Shown: in pieces, positions 34,892 through 43,387 of the stretch
Layout of the letters: each line of letters opens with the position of its first letter
Position numbering within the stretch: the stretch's first letter is position 1
Source of the DNA: Streptomyces sp. MMBL 11-1
GTDB lineage: Bacteria > Actinomycetota > Actinomycetes > Streptomycetales > Streptomycetaceae
Length of the DNA stretch: 64,000 nucleotides
NCBI RefSeq assembly: GCF_028622875.1
Contig: NZ_CP117709.1
Coordinates: 3,286,001-3,350,000 of the forward strand
Direction of reading: 5' to 3'
Notes under the pieces: model-generated
The model's database searches: none
What the model was told of the DNA's origin: nothing
The model's input: the letters and a program-made list of their open reading frames with translations, nothing else
Translations under genes and position numbers: made by a program

Positions 34892-36307
34892 TCAGCCCCG
34901 CACGGGCGGCCGGCTCCTGCCGTACAGCCAGGCGTCCCACAGCTCCGTCAGGTCCCGCCCCGTCTCCTTCTCCACGTACGCGGTGAAGTCGTCGGTCGAG
35001 GCGTTGGCGTGCCGGTGGGCCTCCGTCCACCCCCGGAGCAGGGCGAAGAACGCCCGGTCGTCGTCCATGGCGAGCCGGACGCGGTGCACAGCCATCGCCC
35101 CGCGCCCGTAGACCGGCGGCTCGGACAGCTCGGCGGCGGTCGGCGGATCCGCCGGCGGGAACGCCCAGTTCGCGTCGGACTCGTACGCCGCGTCGAAACT
35201 CTCCTGGACCGGTACGTCCTCGTGGTCGGCGGCCCAGAGCCACTCCGCGTAGGTCGCGAAGCCCTCGTTCAGCCACATGTCCCGCCAGGTCGCGGGGGTG
35301 ACGGAGTTCCCGAACCACTGGTGGGCCAGTTCGTGGACGAGGAGCGCGGTGTCCGGCGGGCCGGGGTAGACGGGCCGGTTCTGGGTCTCCAGGGCGTAGG
35401 CCGAGTCCCCCGTCCGCTCGACGATCGCCCCGGCGGAGGAGAAGGGATACGGGCCGAACTTCCCCGCCGACCACGTCAGCACGGCCGGGATCCGCGCCAG
35501 CACGTCCTCGCTGGCCGCCGCCGACTCCGGGTCCACGGCGGTGAACAGCCGGATGCCGTCGGGGGTCACCGACTCCTCGGTGACGAACCGCCCCACGGCG
35601 ACGGTCGCCAGATAGCTCGCCATCGGTTCGGCGGTCCGCCAGCGGTAGGCGGTGCGCCCGTTCGCCGTACGCCGGGACACCAGCTCCCCGTTGGAGATCC
35701 CCGCGAGCCCTTCGGGGACGGTGACCGCGATGTCGTAGGCGGCCTTGTCGCTCGGGTGGTGGTTGCCGGGGAACCAGGCCATGGACCCGGCCGGTTCGCC
35801 GAGTGCGACCGCGCCGTCCGCCGTCCGCAGCCACCCCTCCTTCGAGCCGTCCGGATCGGTGATCGTCTCCGGGGAACCGGAGTAGCGCACGACGGCGGTG
35901 AACGTACGCCCCTTGCGCAGCCGGTGCTCGGCGTCGGCCGCCGGACGCAGCGTCAGCTCCTTGCCCGCCCGGTTCACTGCCGCCGGGAGGCCCTCGACGG
36001 TGGCACCGTCCACGTCGAGCCCGGCGAGGTCGAGGTGGAAGGCGCTCAGGTCCTGGGTGGCGCGGGCGGTGATCGTCGCGGTGCCGCGCAGCCGGTCTCC
36101 GGCCGGGTCGACGTCGAGCTCCAGGCCGTAGTGGGTGACGTCGTAGCCGCCGTTGCCGAGCCCGGGGAAATAGGGGTCGCGCAGCCCGGCCGCGCCCGGG
36201 GTTCCCTCGACGCCGCCCGTGCAGCCGCTGCCGAGGAGGACCAGGGCGAGGGCCGGCAGGAGAGGGGCGCGGGCGGTGCGCCGCCGGGCGGGATGCGGGT
36301 GATTCAC
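34892..36307 (-). CDS. M1 family zinc metallopeptidase, lipoprotein
   Basis: 471 residues. A basic N-terminus and hydrophobic stretch end at a lipobox GSGC (Cys29), so the enzyme is anchored outside the membrane. Zinc ligands are in 'HELAHQWFG' (H325, E326, H329) and E348 of 'WLNEGFATY' with the standard 18-residue spacing. The exopeptidase motif, normally GxMEN, reads 'YALETQN', so strict aminopeptidase activity is uncertain. The GTG start at 36307 is the only one giving a signal peptide. It follows the beta-propeller lipoprotein gene on the same strand. Confidence 0.9.
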   Translation of the reverse strand: MNHPHPARRRTARAPLLPALALVLLGSGCTGGVEGTPGAAGLRDPYFPGLGNGGYDVTHYGLELDVDPAGDRLRGTATITARATQDLSAFHLDLAGLDVDGATVEGLPAAVNRAGKELTLRPAADAEHRLRKGRTFTAVVRYSGSPETITDPDGSKEGWLRTADGAVALGEPAGSMAWFPGNHHPSDKAAYDIAVTVPEGLAGISNGELVSRRTANGRTAYRWRTAEPMASYLATVAVGRFVTEESVTPDGIRLFTAVDPESAAASEDVLARIPAVLTWSAGKFGPYPFSSAGAIVERTGDSAYALETQNRPVYPGPPDTALLVHELAHQWFGNSVTPATWRDMWLNEGFATYAEWLWAADHEDVPVQESFDAAYESDANWAFPPADPPTAAELSEPPVYGRGAMAVHRVRLAMDDDRAFFALLRGWTEAHRHANASTDDFTAYVEKETGRDLTELWDAWLYGRSRPPVRG

Positions 36308-36389
36308 CCGATGGATCCTAGATGTCGGGGCACCGGTGCCCGGACCGGAAGGGGCCGCCCGCCTCGGGGGAGTAGCGGGCGGCCCCAGC

Positions 36390-37703
36390 TCAGAGGATGA
36401 CGATTCCGAGCGGTCGGTTGCCTGCCTCCAGGCGGACCGGCTCGCTCTCCTCGTCGTCCAGGTCGACGACCGTGATGCCGTTCCAGTACCCGTCGCGGGT
36501 GAAGCCGCCGGTGACGTACGCCGTTCGGCCGTCCTTGGACACGGCCACATCCTCGTGCGGCCCGTCCAGCGGGACGACCCGCTCCTCCCCGTCGGAGGAG
36601 CGGACGGTGAGCGAGGGGTCCTCGTCTTCCGGCCCGATCGGGCCGGTGCCGACCACGAGGAGGGTCCCGTCGGGGGCGAGGGCCGCGCCGTGCTGGTGGG
36701 TGTCGGCGGTCATCGGCTCGATGGCCACCTCTCCGGTGCGCGGGTCGAGGACGGCGAGCCGCTCCCCCTCGAACGGCAGCAGCAGCGTGCCGTCCTCGGG
36801 GCGCACGACGGCGTAGTGCGGCTTCAGCCAGGAGCCGAGACCGCCCTCCGTGCCGTACGGGGCGACTTCCATGCGCCGGGTCTCCAGCGACGCGACGTCC
36901 ACCGCCGTCACGTCGAAGGAGTCGTGACCGGTGGCGTACACCTCGCGGCCGTCCGGGGACACGTCCACGTCGAAGGGGCGCAGGCCGACGGGGGCGGTGC
37001 CGGTGACCTCGTGGGTCGCGGTGTCGACGACCTCGACCACGCCGTCGCCGCCGGGCACGTTGACCCCGACGTAGACGTGCTTCCCGTCCGGGGCCAGGGC
37101 GATGCCCATGCCGCCTCCCCGGTACTCGCCGGTGGTCACCGGGCCGGACTCCGTCTCGTACGGGACGAGCGCGAGCCGGGTCCGCTCCCGTGTGTCGACG
37201 ACCGCGACGCCCTCGGCGGTGGCGACCCAGGCCCGCCCGTCCTCGCCGACGACGAGGCCGTAGGGCGCGGTGCCGACCTCCACCGAGGCGATGGGGGCAC
37301 CGCCCTTCCCGGACCCGTCCCGGCCGGGGTCGACGAAGGTCACGGTGTCGCCGCCGAAGTCGGCGAGGAGCAGCGTGCCCTCGGGGGTGCGGCCGGTGGG
37401 GGCGCGGGAGGGGTCGGGGGTCGCCACGGAGCCGGCCGGGGCGGACGGGCCCGGGGCGTCCGGGGCGTCCGGGGCCGCCTCCGTCGGGCCGGCCGAGCAC
37501 CCGGCGAGCAGGGCGGCGGCGGCCAGCCGGAGGGAGAGGCGACGGGCGCGGGGCCCGGGCAGCCGGAGGGCGGCGCGGGGGCCGGAGGCCGGGGGGCCCT
37601 CGCCACGGCCCGGGGCCCGGGGGGCGTTGCGGGGGCCGGGGTCCCCGGTCACGCGACGTCCCTCGGCGGGGCGGCCGGCCGGGTCGTGATCGAAGGCGTT
37701 CAT
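36390..37703 (-). CDS. YncE-like beta-propeller lipoprotein
   Basis: 437 residues. After an unusually long Pro/Arg-rich N-region comes a hydrophobic stretch and lipobox LAGC (Cys69). The remainder repeats the blade pattern 'D(T/V)..VT.V..G..PxG(L/I)A..PDG..VYVG', giving about seven blades of a YncE/NHL-type propeller. Such proteins usually bind partners or ligands outside the membrane. A GTG 17 codons inside is an alternative start. Its neighbours are the HbpS-like gene upstream and the M1 peptidase downstream, all on the same strand. Confidence 0.85.
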   Translation of the reverse strand: MNAFDHDPAGRPAEGRRVTGDPGPRNAPRAPGRGEGPPASGPRAALRLPGPRARRLSLRLAAAALLAGCSAGPTEAAPDAPDAPGPSAPAGSVATPDPSRAPTGRTPEGTLLLADFGGDTVTFVDPGRDGSGKGGAPIASVEVGTAPYGLVVGEDGRAWVATAEGVAVVDTRERTRLALVPYETESGPVTTGEYRGGGMGIALAPDGKHVYVGVNVPGGDGVVEVVDTATHEVTGTAPVGLRPFDVDVSPDGREVYATGHDSFDVTAVDVASLETRRMEVAPYGTEGGLGSWLKPHYAVVRPEDGTLLLPFEGERLAVLDPRTGEVAIEPMTADTHQHGAALAPDGTLLVVGTGPIGPEDEDPSLTVRSSDGEERVVPLDGPHEDVAVSKDGRTAYVTGGFTRDGYWNGITVVDLDDEESEPVRLEAGNRPLGIVIL

Positions 37704-37715
37704 CGGTACTCCGTT

Positions 37716-37745
37716 CCCTGCTGTGCCCTGCTGTGCCCTGCTGTG
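37716..37745. repeat. Three perfect tandem copies of CCCTGCTGTG
   Basis: A 10-base repeat between the HbpS-like gene and the beta-propeller gene, ending 13 bases before the latter's start codon. The period is close to one DNA turn. Confidence 0.92.
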
Positions 37746-37761
37746 CCCGTGCGGACGGCGA

Positions 37762-38319
37762 CTACCGGGCGAGGGCCGCGACGCCCGCCCGGGCGAACTT
37801 CTCGTCGAGGTCGCCGCTGGGCGCGCCGGCCACGCCGATGCCCGCCACCGGGGCGCCCTTGGCCTGCACCGGGGCGCCGCCCCCGAGGAACAGGGTGCCA
37901 GGGATGTCCTTCAGGTTGGGGGCCTGCTCCAGGCGCTTGACCAGCTCGGAGGTGGGGGCGTTCCAGGAGACGGCGGTGTACGCCTTCTTCACCGCGGACT
38001 CGGGGGACTGCGGGCCCGCGCCGTCACCGCGCAGGGAGACGATGGTGTTGCCGTTGCGGTCGACGACCGCGACGGAGATCCGCTGGTTCTCCTTCTTCGC
38101 CGCGTCCAGCGTGGCCTGCGCGGCCTTGGTGGCGGCGGCCACGGTCAGGTGCGTCGTCTGCTGGAGGTTCCGGTTGCCCGTGTCGGCCTTGACGGCGGCG
38201 GCGGGGGCGGCGGCCGGGGAGGAGGCGCTCGCGGACATCGCACCGAACGTGCCGGCCCCGAGGGCGGCGACGACGACGGCGCCGGTGACGACACGGGTGC
38301 GCGGCGACAGCTTCTTCAT
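37762..38319 (-). CDS. hbpS: Secreted haem-binding protein, HbpS/GlcG family
   Basis: 185 residues with a cleavable signal peptide (basic 'KKLSPRTR', hydrophobic core, Ala-rich cleavage region). The mature part matches the HbpS/GlcG fold: 'AATKAAQATLDAAKKENQRISVAVVDRNGNTIVSLR', 'AVKKAYTAVSWNAPTSEL', and 'GTLFLGGGAPVQAKGAPVAGIGVAGAPSGDLDEKFA'. In S. reticuli, HbpS binds haem and iron outside the cell and modulates the SenS sensor kinase under oxidative stress. Here a NarL-type kinase and regulator are directly divergent, which supports the same system. Confidence 0.9.
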   Translation of the reverse strand: MKKLSPRTRVVTGAVVVAALGAGTFGAMSASASSPAAAPAAAVKADTGNRNLQQTTHLTVAAATKAAQATLDAAKKENQRISVAVVDRNGNTIVSLRGDGAGPQSPESAVKKAYTAVSWNAPTSELVKRLEQAPNLKDIPGTLFLGGGAPVQAKGAPVAGIGVAGAPSGDLDEKFARAGVAALAR

Positions 38320-38579
38320 GGAGGCTCCTTGGTGATCCGGGGGCGGCCCGGTGGTGGGGTGTGCGGAGCGGCCCGGCAGTGGTCCTGCCGTTTCGCTCCG
38401 GTATCGATCCTCCCGGCGGATCCGGCCCCGTACGGTCGGCGTACCGGCTGGAAGCGGCGCGCGGGTCGGCCGACGCCCCCGTCAGCCGATCGGTTGATGC
38501 GGGGGTGGCCGGATCGGGTCACCATGGAAGATCCGCGCAGGTCAGCAGGGGCCGGGCGAGACGGAACACGAGGTACGAG

Positions 38580-40031
38580 GTGGACGACCGGAGCGGTCCG
38601 CGGGGCGCGGGGAGGAACGGCCCCGCGGGCGCAGGCCCCGGCTCGGGGCGGGGCTCCGGGCGGCGCTCGGAGCGGGGCACGGATTCCGGCTCGGGCCCTG
38701 GCGCCAACCCCCGGCCGACCTTCGGCACCGACCCCAGCTCGGGTCCTGGCGCCGACCCCAGCTCGGGACCCGGCGCCGGACCCGGGCAGGGTTTCGGCGC
38801 CGACCCCGATGCCCGCTGGCTCGCGCTCCTCATGCACGCCGCGTTCTTCCTGCTGCTCGGCGCCTCGCTGACCCGGTTCCTGATGCGGCACCCCGGGGAG
38901 GCCCGCACCCCGTGGATCATCGCTCTGTCGATCACCCTGGCGGTGCTGTACCTCCTGGGGCCCGTCCTGGGCTCGCGCCCCACCCCGCGCCGGCTCACCT
39001 GGCTGGGCGTGCTCGTCCTCGTCTGGATGGTGCTGGTGGTCCTCGCGCCGAGCTTCGCGTGGTGCGCCGTGCCGTTGTTCTACACCGGGCTGCGCATCCT
39101 GCCGCCGCGAGCGGCCCTCGCCCTGGTCGCCCTGCTCACCGCGTTCGTCGTGGCCGCGCAGCTGCGCCTGGCCGAGGGGTTCGACCCGAACCTGGTCCTC
39201 GCCCCGCCCGCCGTCGCCGCCGTGGCGACCGCCGTCTTCGTCCATATGCGGCGCCAGGCGGTACGCCAGCGGGAGTTGGCCGGACGCCAGCGCGAGCTGA
39301 TCGACGACCTGCTGCGCACCCGGCGCGAACTGGCCGCCACCGAGCGACGCGAGGGGACCCTCGCCGAGCGCCAGCGCCTCTCCATGGAGATCCACGACAC
39401 CCTGGCGCAGGGCCTGTCCAGCCAGCAGATGCTGCTCCAGGCGGCCGACCGCACCTGGACCTCCGATCCGGACGCGGCCCGCCGCCATGTCCGTACGGCC
39501 ACCGGCATCGCGGAACGCAACCTCGCCGAGGCCCGCCGTTTCGTCCACGACCTGGCCCCGGCCGACCTGGCGGAGGGCGGCAGCCTGGAGGCGGCCCTGC
39601 ACGCGCTGGCGGCCCGGGAGAGCGCCCAGGCGGAGGGCGCGCTCACCGTCCACTGCCATGTGGAGGGCGCCCCGCACGCCCCGCTGCCGGACCGGGTACG
39701 GTCCGCCCTGCTGCGTATCGCCCAGGGGGCCCTGGCCAATGTGCGGGAGCACTCCGGGGCGACCGCCGCCGGGCTGACCCTGACCCACCTCGACGACCGG
39801 GTCGTCCTCGACGTCGGCGACAACGGCCGCGGCTTCACCGTGGAGCAGGCGGGCGTCCGCGGCCCCGGCACCGACACCGTGCGCGGCCACGGCCTTCCCG
39901 CCATCCGGGCCCGCGTGCACCAGCTCGGCGGAACGCTCACCATCGAGTCGGCCCCGGGCGAGGGCACCGTGCTCTCGGCCGCGATCCCGCTCGCGCCCGC
40001 CCCCCTCACCGTTCCGGAGGACCCCGCATGA
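38580..40031 (+). CDS. senS: Sensor histidine kinase (SenS-like, NarL-type)
   Basis: About 483 residues. The first 85 are Gly/Pro/Ser/Asp repeats ('SSGPGADPSSGPGA') and look disordered. Five hydrophobic segments follow without a large periplasmic domain. The HisKA_3 box is 'RLSMEIHDTLAQGLSSQQM' with phosphoacceptor H272, and the ATPase shows 'ALANVREHSGA', 'DNGRGF' and 'GHGLPAIRARV'. This matches SenS, which senses through HbpS. The GTG at 38580 is a compromise; the frame is open further upstream. The stop overlaps the regulator start by ATGA. Confidence 0.88.
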   Translation: MDDRSGPRGAGRNGPAGAGPGSGRGSGRRSERGTDSGSGPGANPRPTFGTDPSSGPGADPSSGPGAGPGQGFGADPDARWLALLMHAAFFLLLGASLTRFLMRHPGEARTPWIIALSITLAVLYLLGPVLGSRPTPRRLTWLGVLVLVWMVLVVLAPSFAWCAVPLFYTGLRILPPRAALALVALLTAFVVAAQLRLAEGFDPNLVLAPPAVAAVATAVFVHMRRQAVRQRELAGRQRELIDDLLRTRRELAATERREGTLAERQRLSMEIHDTLAQGLSSQQMLLQAADRTWTSDPDAARRHVRTATGIAERNLAEARRFVHDLAPADLAEGGSLEAALHALAARESAQAEGALTVHCHVEGAPHAPLPDRVRSALLRIAQGALANVREHSGATAAGLTLTHLDDRVVLDVGDNGRGFTVEQAGVRGPGTDTVRGHGLPAIRARVHQLGGTLTIESAPGEGTVLSAAIPLAPAPLTVPEDPA

Positions 40032-40672
40032 CCGGCCGAGGCCCGCAGACACCCCCCGTACGGATCCTCCTCTGCGACGACCACGCGGTCGTCCGCGCCG
40101 GGCTGCTCGCCCTCCTCGGCAGCGAACCGGACATCGAGGTCGTCGGTGAGGCCGGCAGCGGCGAGGAGGCCGTCGTGCTCGCCGCCCGGCTCACCCCGGA
40201 CGTCGTCCTCATGGACCTCCAGCTCGGCGAGGGCATCGACGGCGTCGAGGCGACCCGTCGCATCGCGGCCGGCGGCACGGCCCACGTCCTGGTGCTGACC
40301 ACGTACGACACCGACGCCGACATCACCCGGGCCATCGAGGCGGGGGCGACCGGCTATCTGCTGAAGGCGGAGCGCCCCGAGGAACTGTTCGCCGCGATCC
40401 GGTCCGCCGCCCGGGGCCGCACCACGCTCTCGGCACCCGTCGCCAGCCGGGTCATGGCCCGGATGCGCAGCCCCCGCCCCACCCTCACCGACCGCGAACG
40501 CGACATCCTGGCCCAGCTCTCCCAGGGCCTCGGCAACCGCGACATCGCCCGTGCCCTGTTCATCAGCGAGGCCACGGTCAAGACCCACCTGGGCCGGATC
40601 TACGACAAGCTCGGCGTCGACACGCGTGCGGGCGCGGTGTCGGTGGCCAAGGAGCAGCGCCTGCTGCCGTGA
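40028..40672 (+). CDS. senR: LuxR/NarL-type response regulator (SenR-like)
   Basis: 214 residues. The receiver has D17/D18 and phospho-acceptor D63 in 'VVLMDLQLG', the conserved Thr and the Lys in 'GYLLKAE'. The C-terminal LuxR helix-turn-helix is 'LTDRERDILAQLSQGLGNRDIARALFISEATVKTHLGRIYDKLGV'. It overlaps the kinase gene by four bases, so the two are co-translated. In S. reticuli SenR controls hbpS, its own operon and the furS-cpeB redox genes; the divergent hbpS here fits that. Confidence 0.93.
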   Translation: MTGRGPQTPPVRILLCDDHAVVRAGLLALLGSEPDIEVVGEAGSGEEAVVLAARLTPDVVLMDLQLGEGIDGVEATRRIAAGGTAHVLVLTTYDTDADITRAIEAGATGYLLKAERPEELFAAIRSAARGRTTLSAPVASRVMARMRSPRPTLTDRERDILAQLSQGLGNRDIARALFISEATVKTHLGRIYDKLGVDTRAGAVSVAKEQRLLP

Positions 40673-40759
40673 GCCGGGCGCGGTACCCGCGTGACCCGTC
40701 CGACGGAGCCCGTAACTTTCGTACAAGACAAGCGCCCCGGAGTCGGCGACGGTAGAGGC

Positions 40760-41602
40760 ATGCGCGGACATCACGGGGGCCCGGGGCCCGGGGACCACGA
40801 TTCTGAGAACGGCTGGGAGGTCGCCCGCCTCCTCGGCGGCCCAACGATCGACGGTGTGCGGATGGCCGGCTTCCGTGACCGGGCGTCGGCCGGGCTGGAC
40901 ATGCGGGTGCTGCCGCAGCCCGTCGTGGTCCTCGTCATCGGGCTCGGGGAGAGCCCCCTCACGGTGGAGAGCGCCACGGCGCGCCGGCCTCTGCGGAGCT
41001 TCGTCGCCTCGTTGTCGCCCGGCCGGGCGAGTGTCCGGGGCGAGAACGTCGAGTGCGTCGAGGTGTGTCTGCCGCCCCTGGCCGCCCGTGCGGTGCTGGG
41101 CGTCTCCCCCCGCGAACTGGACGGGGCGGTCAACGGTCTGGAGGACCTGTGGGGGCGACCCGCCCGCTGCCTCCGCGAGCGGATGACCGACGCCACGTCG
41201 TGGCAGGAACGCCTGGCGCTGACGGACGCGTTCCTCGCGGAGCGGGCTGCCGGCGCACCGTCGGTGTCGCCCGAGGTCACCGCCGCCTGGGACACCATCG
41301 TGGCCCGCCGGGGCCGCGTCCGGGTCGCCGGTCTCGCCGCGTCCTTCGGATGGAGCCGCAAGCGGCTGTGGTCCAGGTTCACCGACCAGGTCGGCCTCAC
41401 GCCGAAACGCGCCGCCATGCTGGTCCGCTTCGACCACGCCGCCCGGGCCCTCTGCGCGGGCGAGAGCGCCGACACCGTCGCCTTCGCGTGCGGATACGCC
41501 GACCAGTCCCACCTCCACCGCGACGTCACGGCTCTGGCCGGGTGCACGCCGCGCGCCCTGGCCGGCAGGTCCACGTCCGCCGGCCGGCCTTCACGCGCGT
41601 AA
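40760..41602 (+). CDS. AraC family transcriptional regulator
   Basis: 280 residues. The C-terminal third has two helix-turn-helices of the AraC type: 'RVRVAGLAASFGWSRKRLWSRFTDQVGLTPKRAAMLVRFDHAARALCAGESADTVAFACGYADQSHLHRDVTALAGCTPRAL'. The N-terminal part resembles the beta-rich effector domain of AraC regulators but I cannot name a ligand. The start codon is weakly supported (GAGG only one base away), so an internal ATG is possible. It is followed by a methyltransferase gene on the same strand, a recurring pair. Confidence 0.9.
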   Translation: MRGHHGGPGPGDHDSENGWEVARLLGGPTIDGVRMAGFRDRASAGLDMRVLPQPVVVLVIGLGESPLTVESATARRPLRSFVASLSPGRASVRGENVECVEVCLPPLAARAVLGVSPRELDGAVNGLEDLWGRPARCLRERMTDATSWQERLALTDAFLAERAAGAPSVSPEVTAAWDTIVARRGRVRVAGLAASFGWSRKRLWSRFTDQVGLTPKRAAMLVRFDHAARALCAGESADTVAFACGYADQSHLHRDVTALAGCTPRALAGRSTSAGRPSRA

Positions 41603-41691
41603 CCCCCGCACGCCCCCCGCACGCCCACCGCCCGCCCCACCGCACCTCCTCCACCGCACATCCCACCGCACACAGTCGAGAGGAAACACCC

Positions 41692-42750
41692 ATGACGAAC
41701 ACCGATGTCACGGCCGCCGAAGCGGCCGGCCGCGATCTGATCGTCCGGCTCGCGTTCGGGAGCATGGCCGCGCAGACCCTGCGTGCGGCGACCCGGTTGA
41801 GGGTGGTGGAACTGCTGGGCGACGCACCGCGCCGGGCTGTCGAGGTGGCCGCCGACGCCGGAGCGGAACCCCAGCCCATGGAGCGGCTGCTGCGCGCCCT
41901 GACCGGGCTCGGCATGCTGCGGGAGCCCGTCCCCGGGTCGTTCGCGGTGACCCCCGAGGGCGCGCTGCTGCACCCCGGCCGCCCCGACTCGCTCGCTTCG
42001 TTCGTCAGGATGTTCACCGAGCCGACGATCATCCGGGCCTGGGAGCACCTGGACGACAGCGTCCGTACCGGCGAGGTCGCGTTCGACGGCGTGTTCGGAA
42101 CGGACTTCTTCAGCCACCTGGCTCAGCACCCCGAGCTGTCCGCGGAGTTCAACGCGGCGATGGGCCAAGCCTCCTCGGAGACCGCCGCCGCCCTGCCGCA
42201 CGCCTTCGACTTCGGCCGGTTCACCTCGGTCACGGACGTCGGCGGGGGCGACGGGACCCTCCTGGCCGGTGTGCTCGCCGCGCATCCCGGCCTCACGGGT
42301 GTCGTCCTCGACACGGTGGAGGGCCTGGCCGGGGCGCCGGACACGATGGCACGGCACGGACTTCAGGACCGGTGCTCCCTGGTCGTCGGAGACTTCTTCG
42401 ACTCGGTCCCCGGTGGCTCGGACCTCTACCTGATGAAGAGCGTCCTGCACGACTGGGCGGACGACCAGGTGGTGACCATCCTGAGCCACTGCCGTGAGGT
42501 GCTGCCGCCCGGCGGCCTCGTCCTGATCGTGGAGCCCGTGCTTCCCGACGCGGTCGACATCCAGGCCGGCGCCGCCAACCGCGGGGTCACCTACCTGAGC
42601 GACCTCAACATGCTGGTGAACGTGGGCGGCCGCGAGCGCACCCGCGAGGACTTCGCGGACGTGTGCCGCCGCGCGGGCCTGACCCTCACGACGGTCACCC
42701 CGCTCACGGAGGCCGCGCCGTTCGCCGTCATCGAGGCCGTGGCCGACTGA
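41692..42750 (+). CDS. SAM-dependent O-methyltransferase (acetylserotonin/hydroxyneurosporene type)
   Basis: 352 residues with an N-terminal winged-helix dimerisation domain ('AATRLRVVELLGDAPRRAVEVAADAGAEPQPMERLLRALTGLGML') and a Rossmann methyltransferase domain. The SAM motif is 'VTDVGGGDGTLLAGVL', and 'LMKSVLHDWADDQVVTIL' carries the catalytic His-Asp segment seen in plant-like and polyketide O-methyltransferases. It probably methylates a hydroxyl of a small aromatic molecule. GAGAGGAAA precedes the ATG. Likely controlled by the adjacent AraC gene. Confidence 0.9.
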   Translation: MTNTDVTAAEAAGRDLIVRLAFGSMAAQTLRAATRLRVVELLGDAPRRAVEVAADAGAEPQPMERLLRALTGLGMLREPVPGSFAVTPEGALLHPGRPDSLASFVRMFTEPTIIRAWEHLDDSVRTGEVAFDGVFGTDFFSHLAQHPELSAEFNAAMGQASSETAAALPHAFDFGRFTSVTDVGGGDGTLLAGVLAAHPGLTGVVLDTVEGLAGAPDTMARHGLQDRCSLVVGDFFDSVPGGSDLYLMKSVLHDWADDQVVTILSHCREVLPPGGLVLIVEPVLPDAVDIQAGAANRGVTYLSDLNMLVNVGGRERTREDFADVCRRAGLTLTTVTPLTEAAPFAVIEAVAD

Positions 42751-42786
42751 CCGTTCACCGGAGGCCAGCGAGCCTTCGGCAAACGC

Positions 42787-42836
42787 GTCCGGCGCACCCG
42801 CGCCGCTTCACCCGATCGTGTCGGGCCGCGCCGGAC
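42787..42836 (+). terminator. Possible terminator after the methyltransferase gene
   Basis: GTCCGGCGC and GCGCCGGAC pair across a loop that holds another small hairpin (CCCGATCGTGTCGGG). Moderate support only. Confidence 0.4.
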
Positions 42837-42856
42837 GGGCATGACACCATCGGTCC

Positions 42857-43354
42857 GTGCTCGACATCGGCTACTCCCTCTCCCGCCGCTTCCCCGATCC
42901 CCCGCAGACCGACTACCGCCGCGCGGACGTCCGCGCGCTGCGGCACGATCTGTTCTCCGGCGACGTCTACCTCGCGGACACCAAGGCGGACCGCGAGGTT
43001 TCCACAGCCTGGGGATGGGTGCCGGTGCTCGACTTCGCGTGGGCGCTGTGCGACATCGTCGAGCAGATCGACCAGGACCCGCGCGGCAACCGCTCGCACC
43101 GGCAGCAGTACGCGGAGCTGGACTTCACCGAGTCCTCGGACCGGATGCTGTTCGAGCGGCGCTTCGGCTGGGTCGATGTCGAGGCGGACTGGATGCCCGG
43201 CGACGAGCCCCCGCTCACCTTCAGCCACTCCCTCCTGCGCCGCGAGGCCCGCGACTTCCTGCACGACCTGATCGCCGACCTGGCCGACATGCACGAGGGC
43301 CTCGCCGACAACCCCGTGATCTGGGACCTCCAGGCCCGCTTCCCCCGTCTGTGA
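42857..43354 (+). CDS. Conserved hypothetical protein
   Basis: 165 residues, acidic, rich in Asp and Trp, no signal peptide or membrane segment. Features include 'WGWVPVLDFAWALCDIVEQID', 'FGWVDVEADWMPGDEPPLTFSHSLLRREARDFLHDLI' and 'ADNPVIWDLQARFP'. It resembles small Streptomyces proteins of unknown function that may be immunity- or contact-like, but I cannot name a family. The GTG start is weakly supported. It is convergent with the pentapeptide-repeat gene. Confidence 0.7.
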   Translation: MLDIGYSLSRRFPDPPQTDYRRADVRALRHDLFSGDVYLADTKADREVSTAWGWVPVLDFAWALCDIVEQIDQDPRGNRSHRQQYAELDFTESSDRMLFERRFGWVDVEADWMPGDEPPLTFSHSLLRREARDFLHDLIADLADMHEGLADNPVIWDLQARFPRL

Positions 43355-43377
43355 GGCCCCCGGGGCCCCCGGGGCCT
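43354..43377. terminator. Possible bidirectional terminator
   Basis: AGGCCCC and GGGGCCT pair around a GC-only loop at the stop codon of the hypothetical gene, between convergent genes. Confidence 0.45.
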
Positions 43378-43387
43378 CCCGGGCCCT

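Noticed and set aside
40760..42750. Secondary-metabolite cluster around the AraC and methyltransferase genes
   Set aside because: No synthase, ligase or other tailoring genes are adjacent; a lone regulator/methyltransferase pair is not a cluster.
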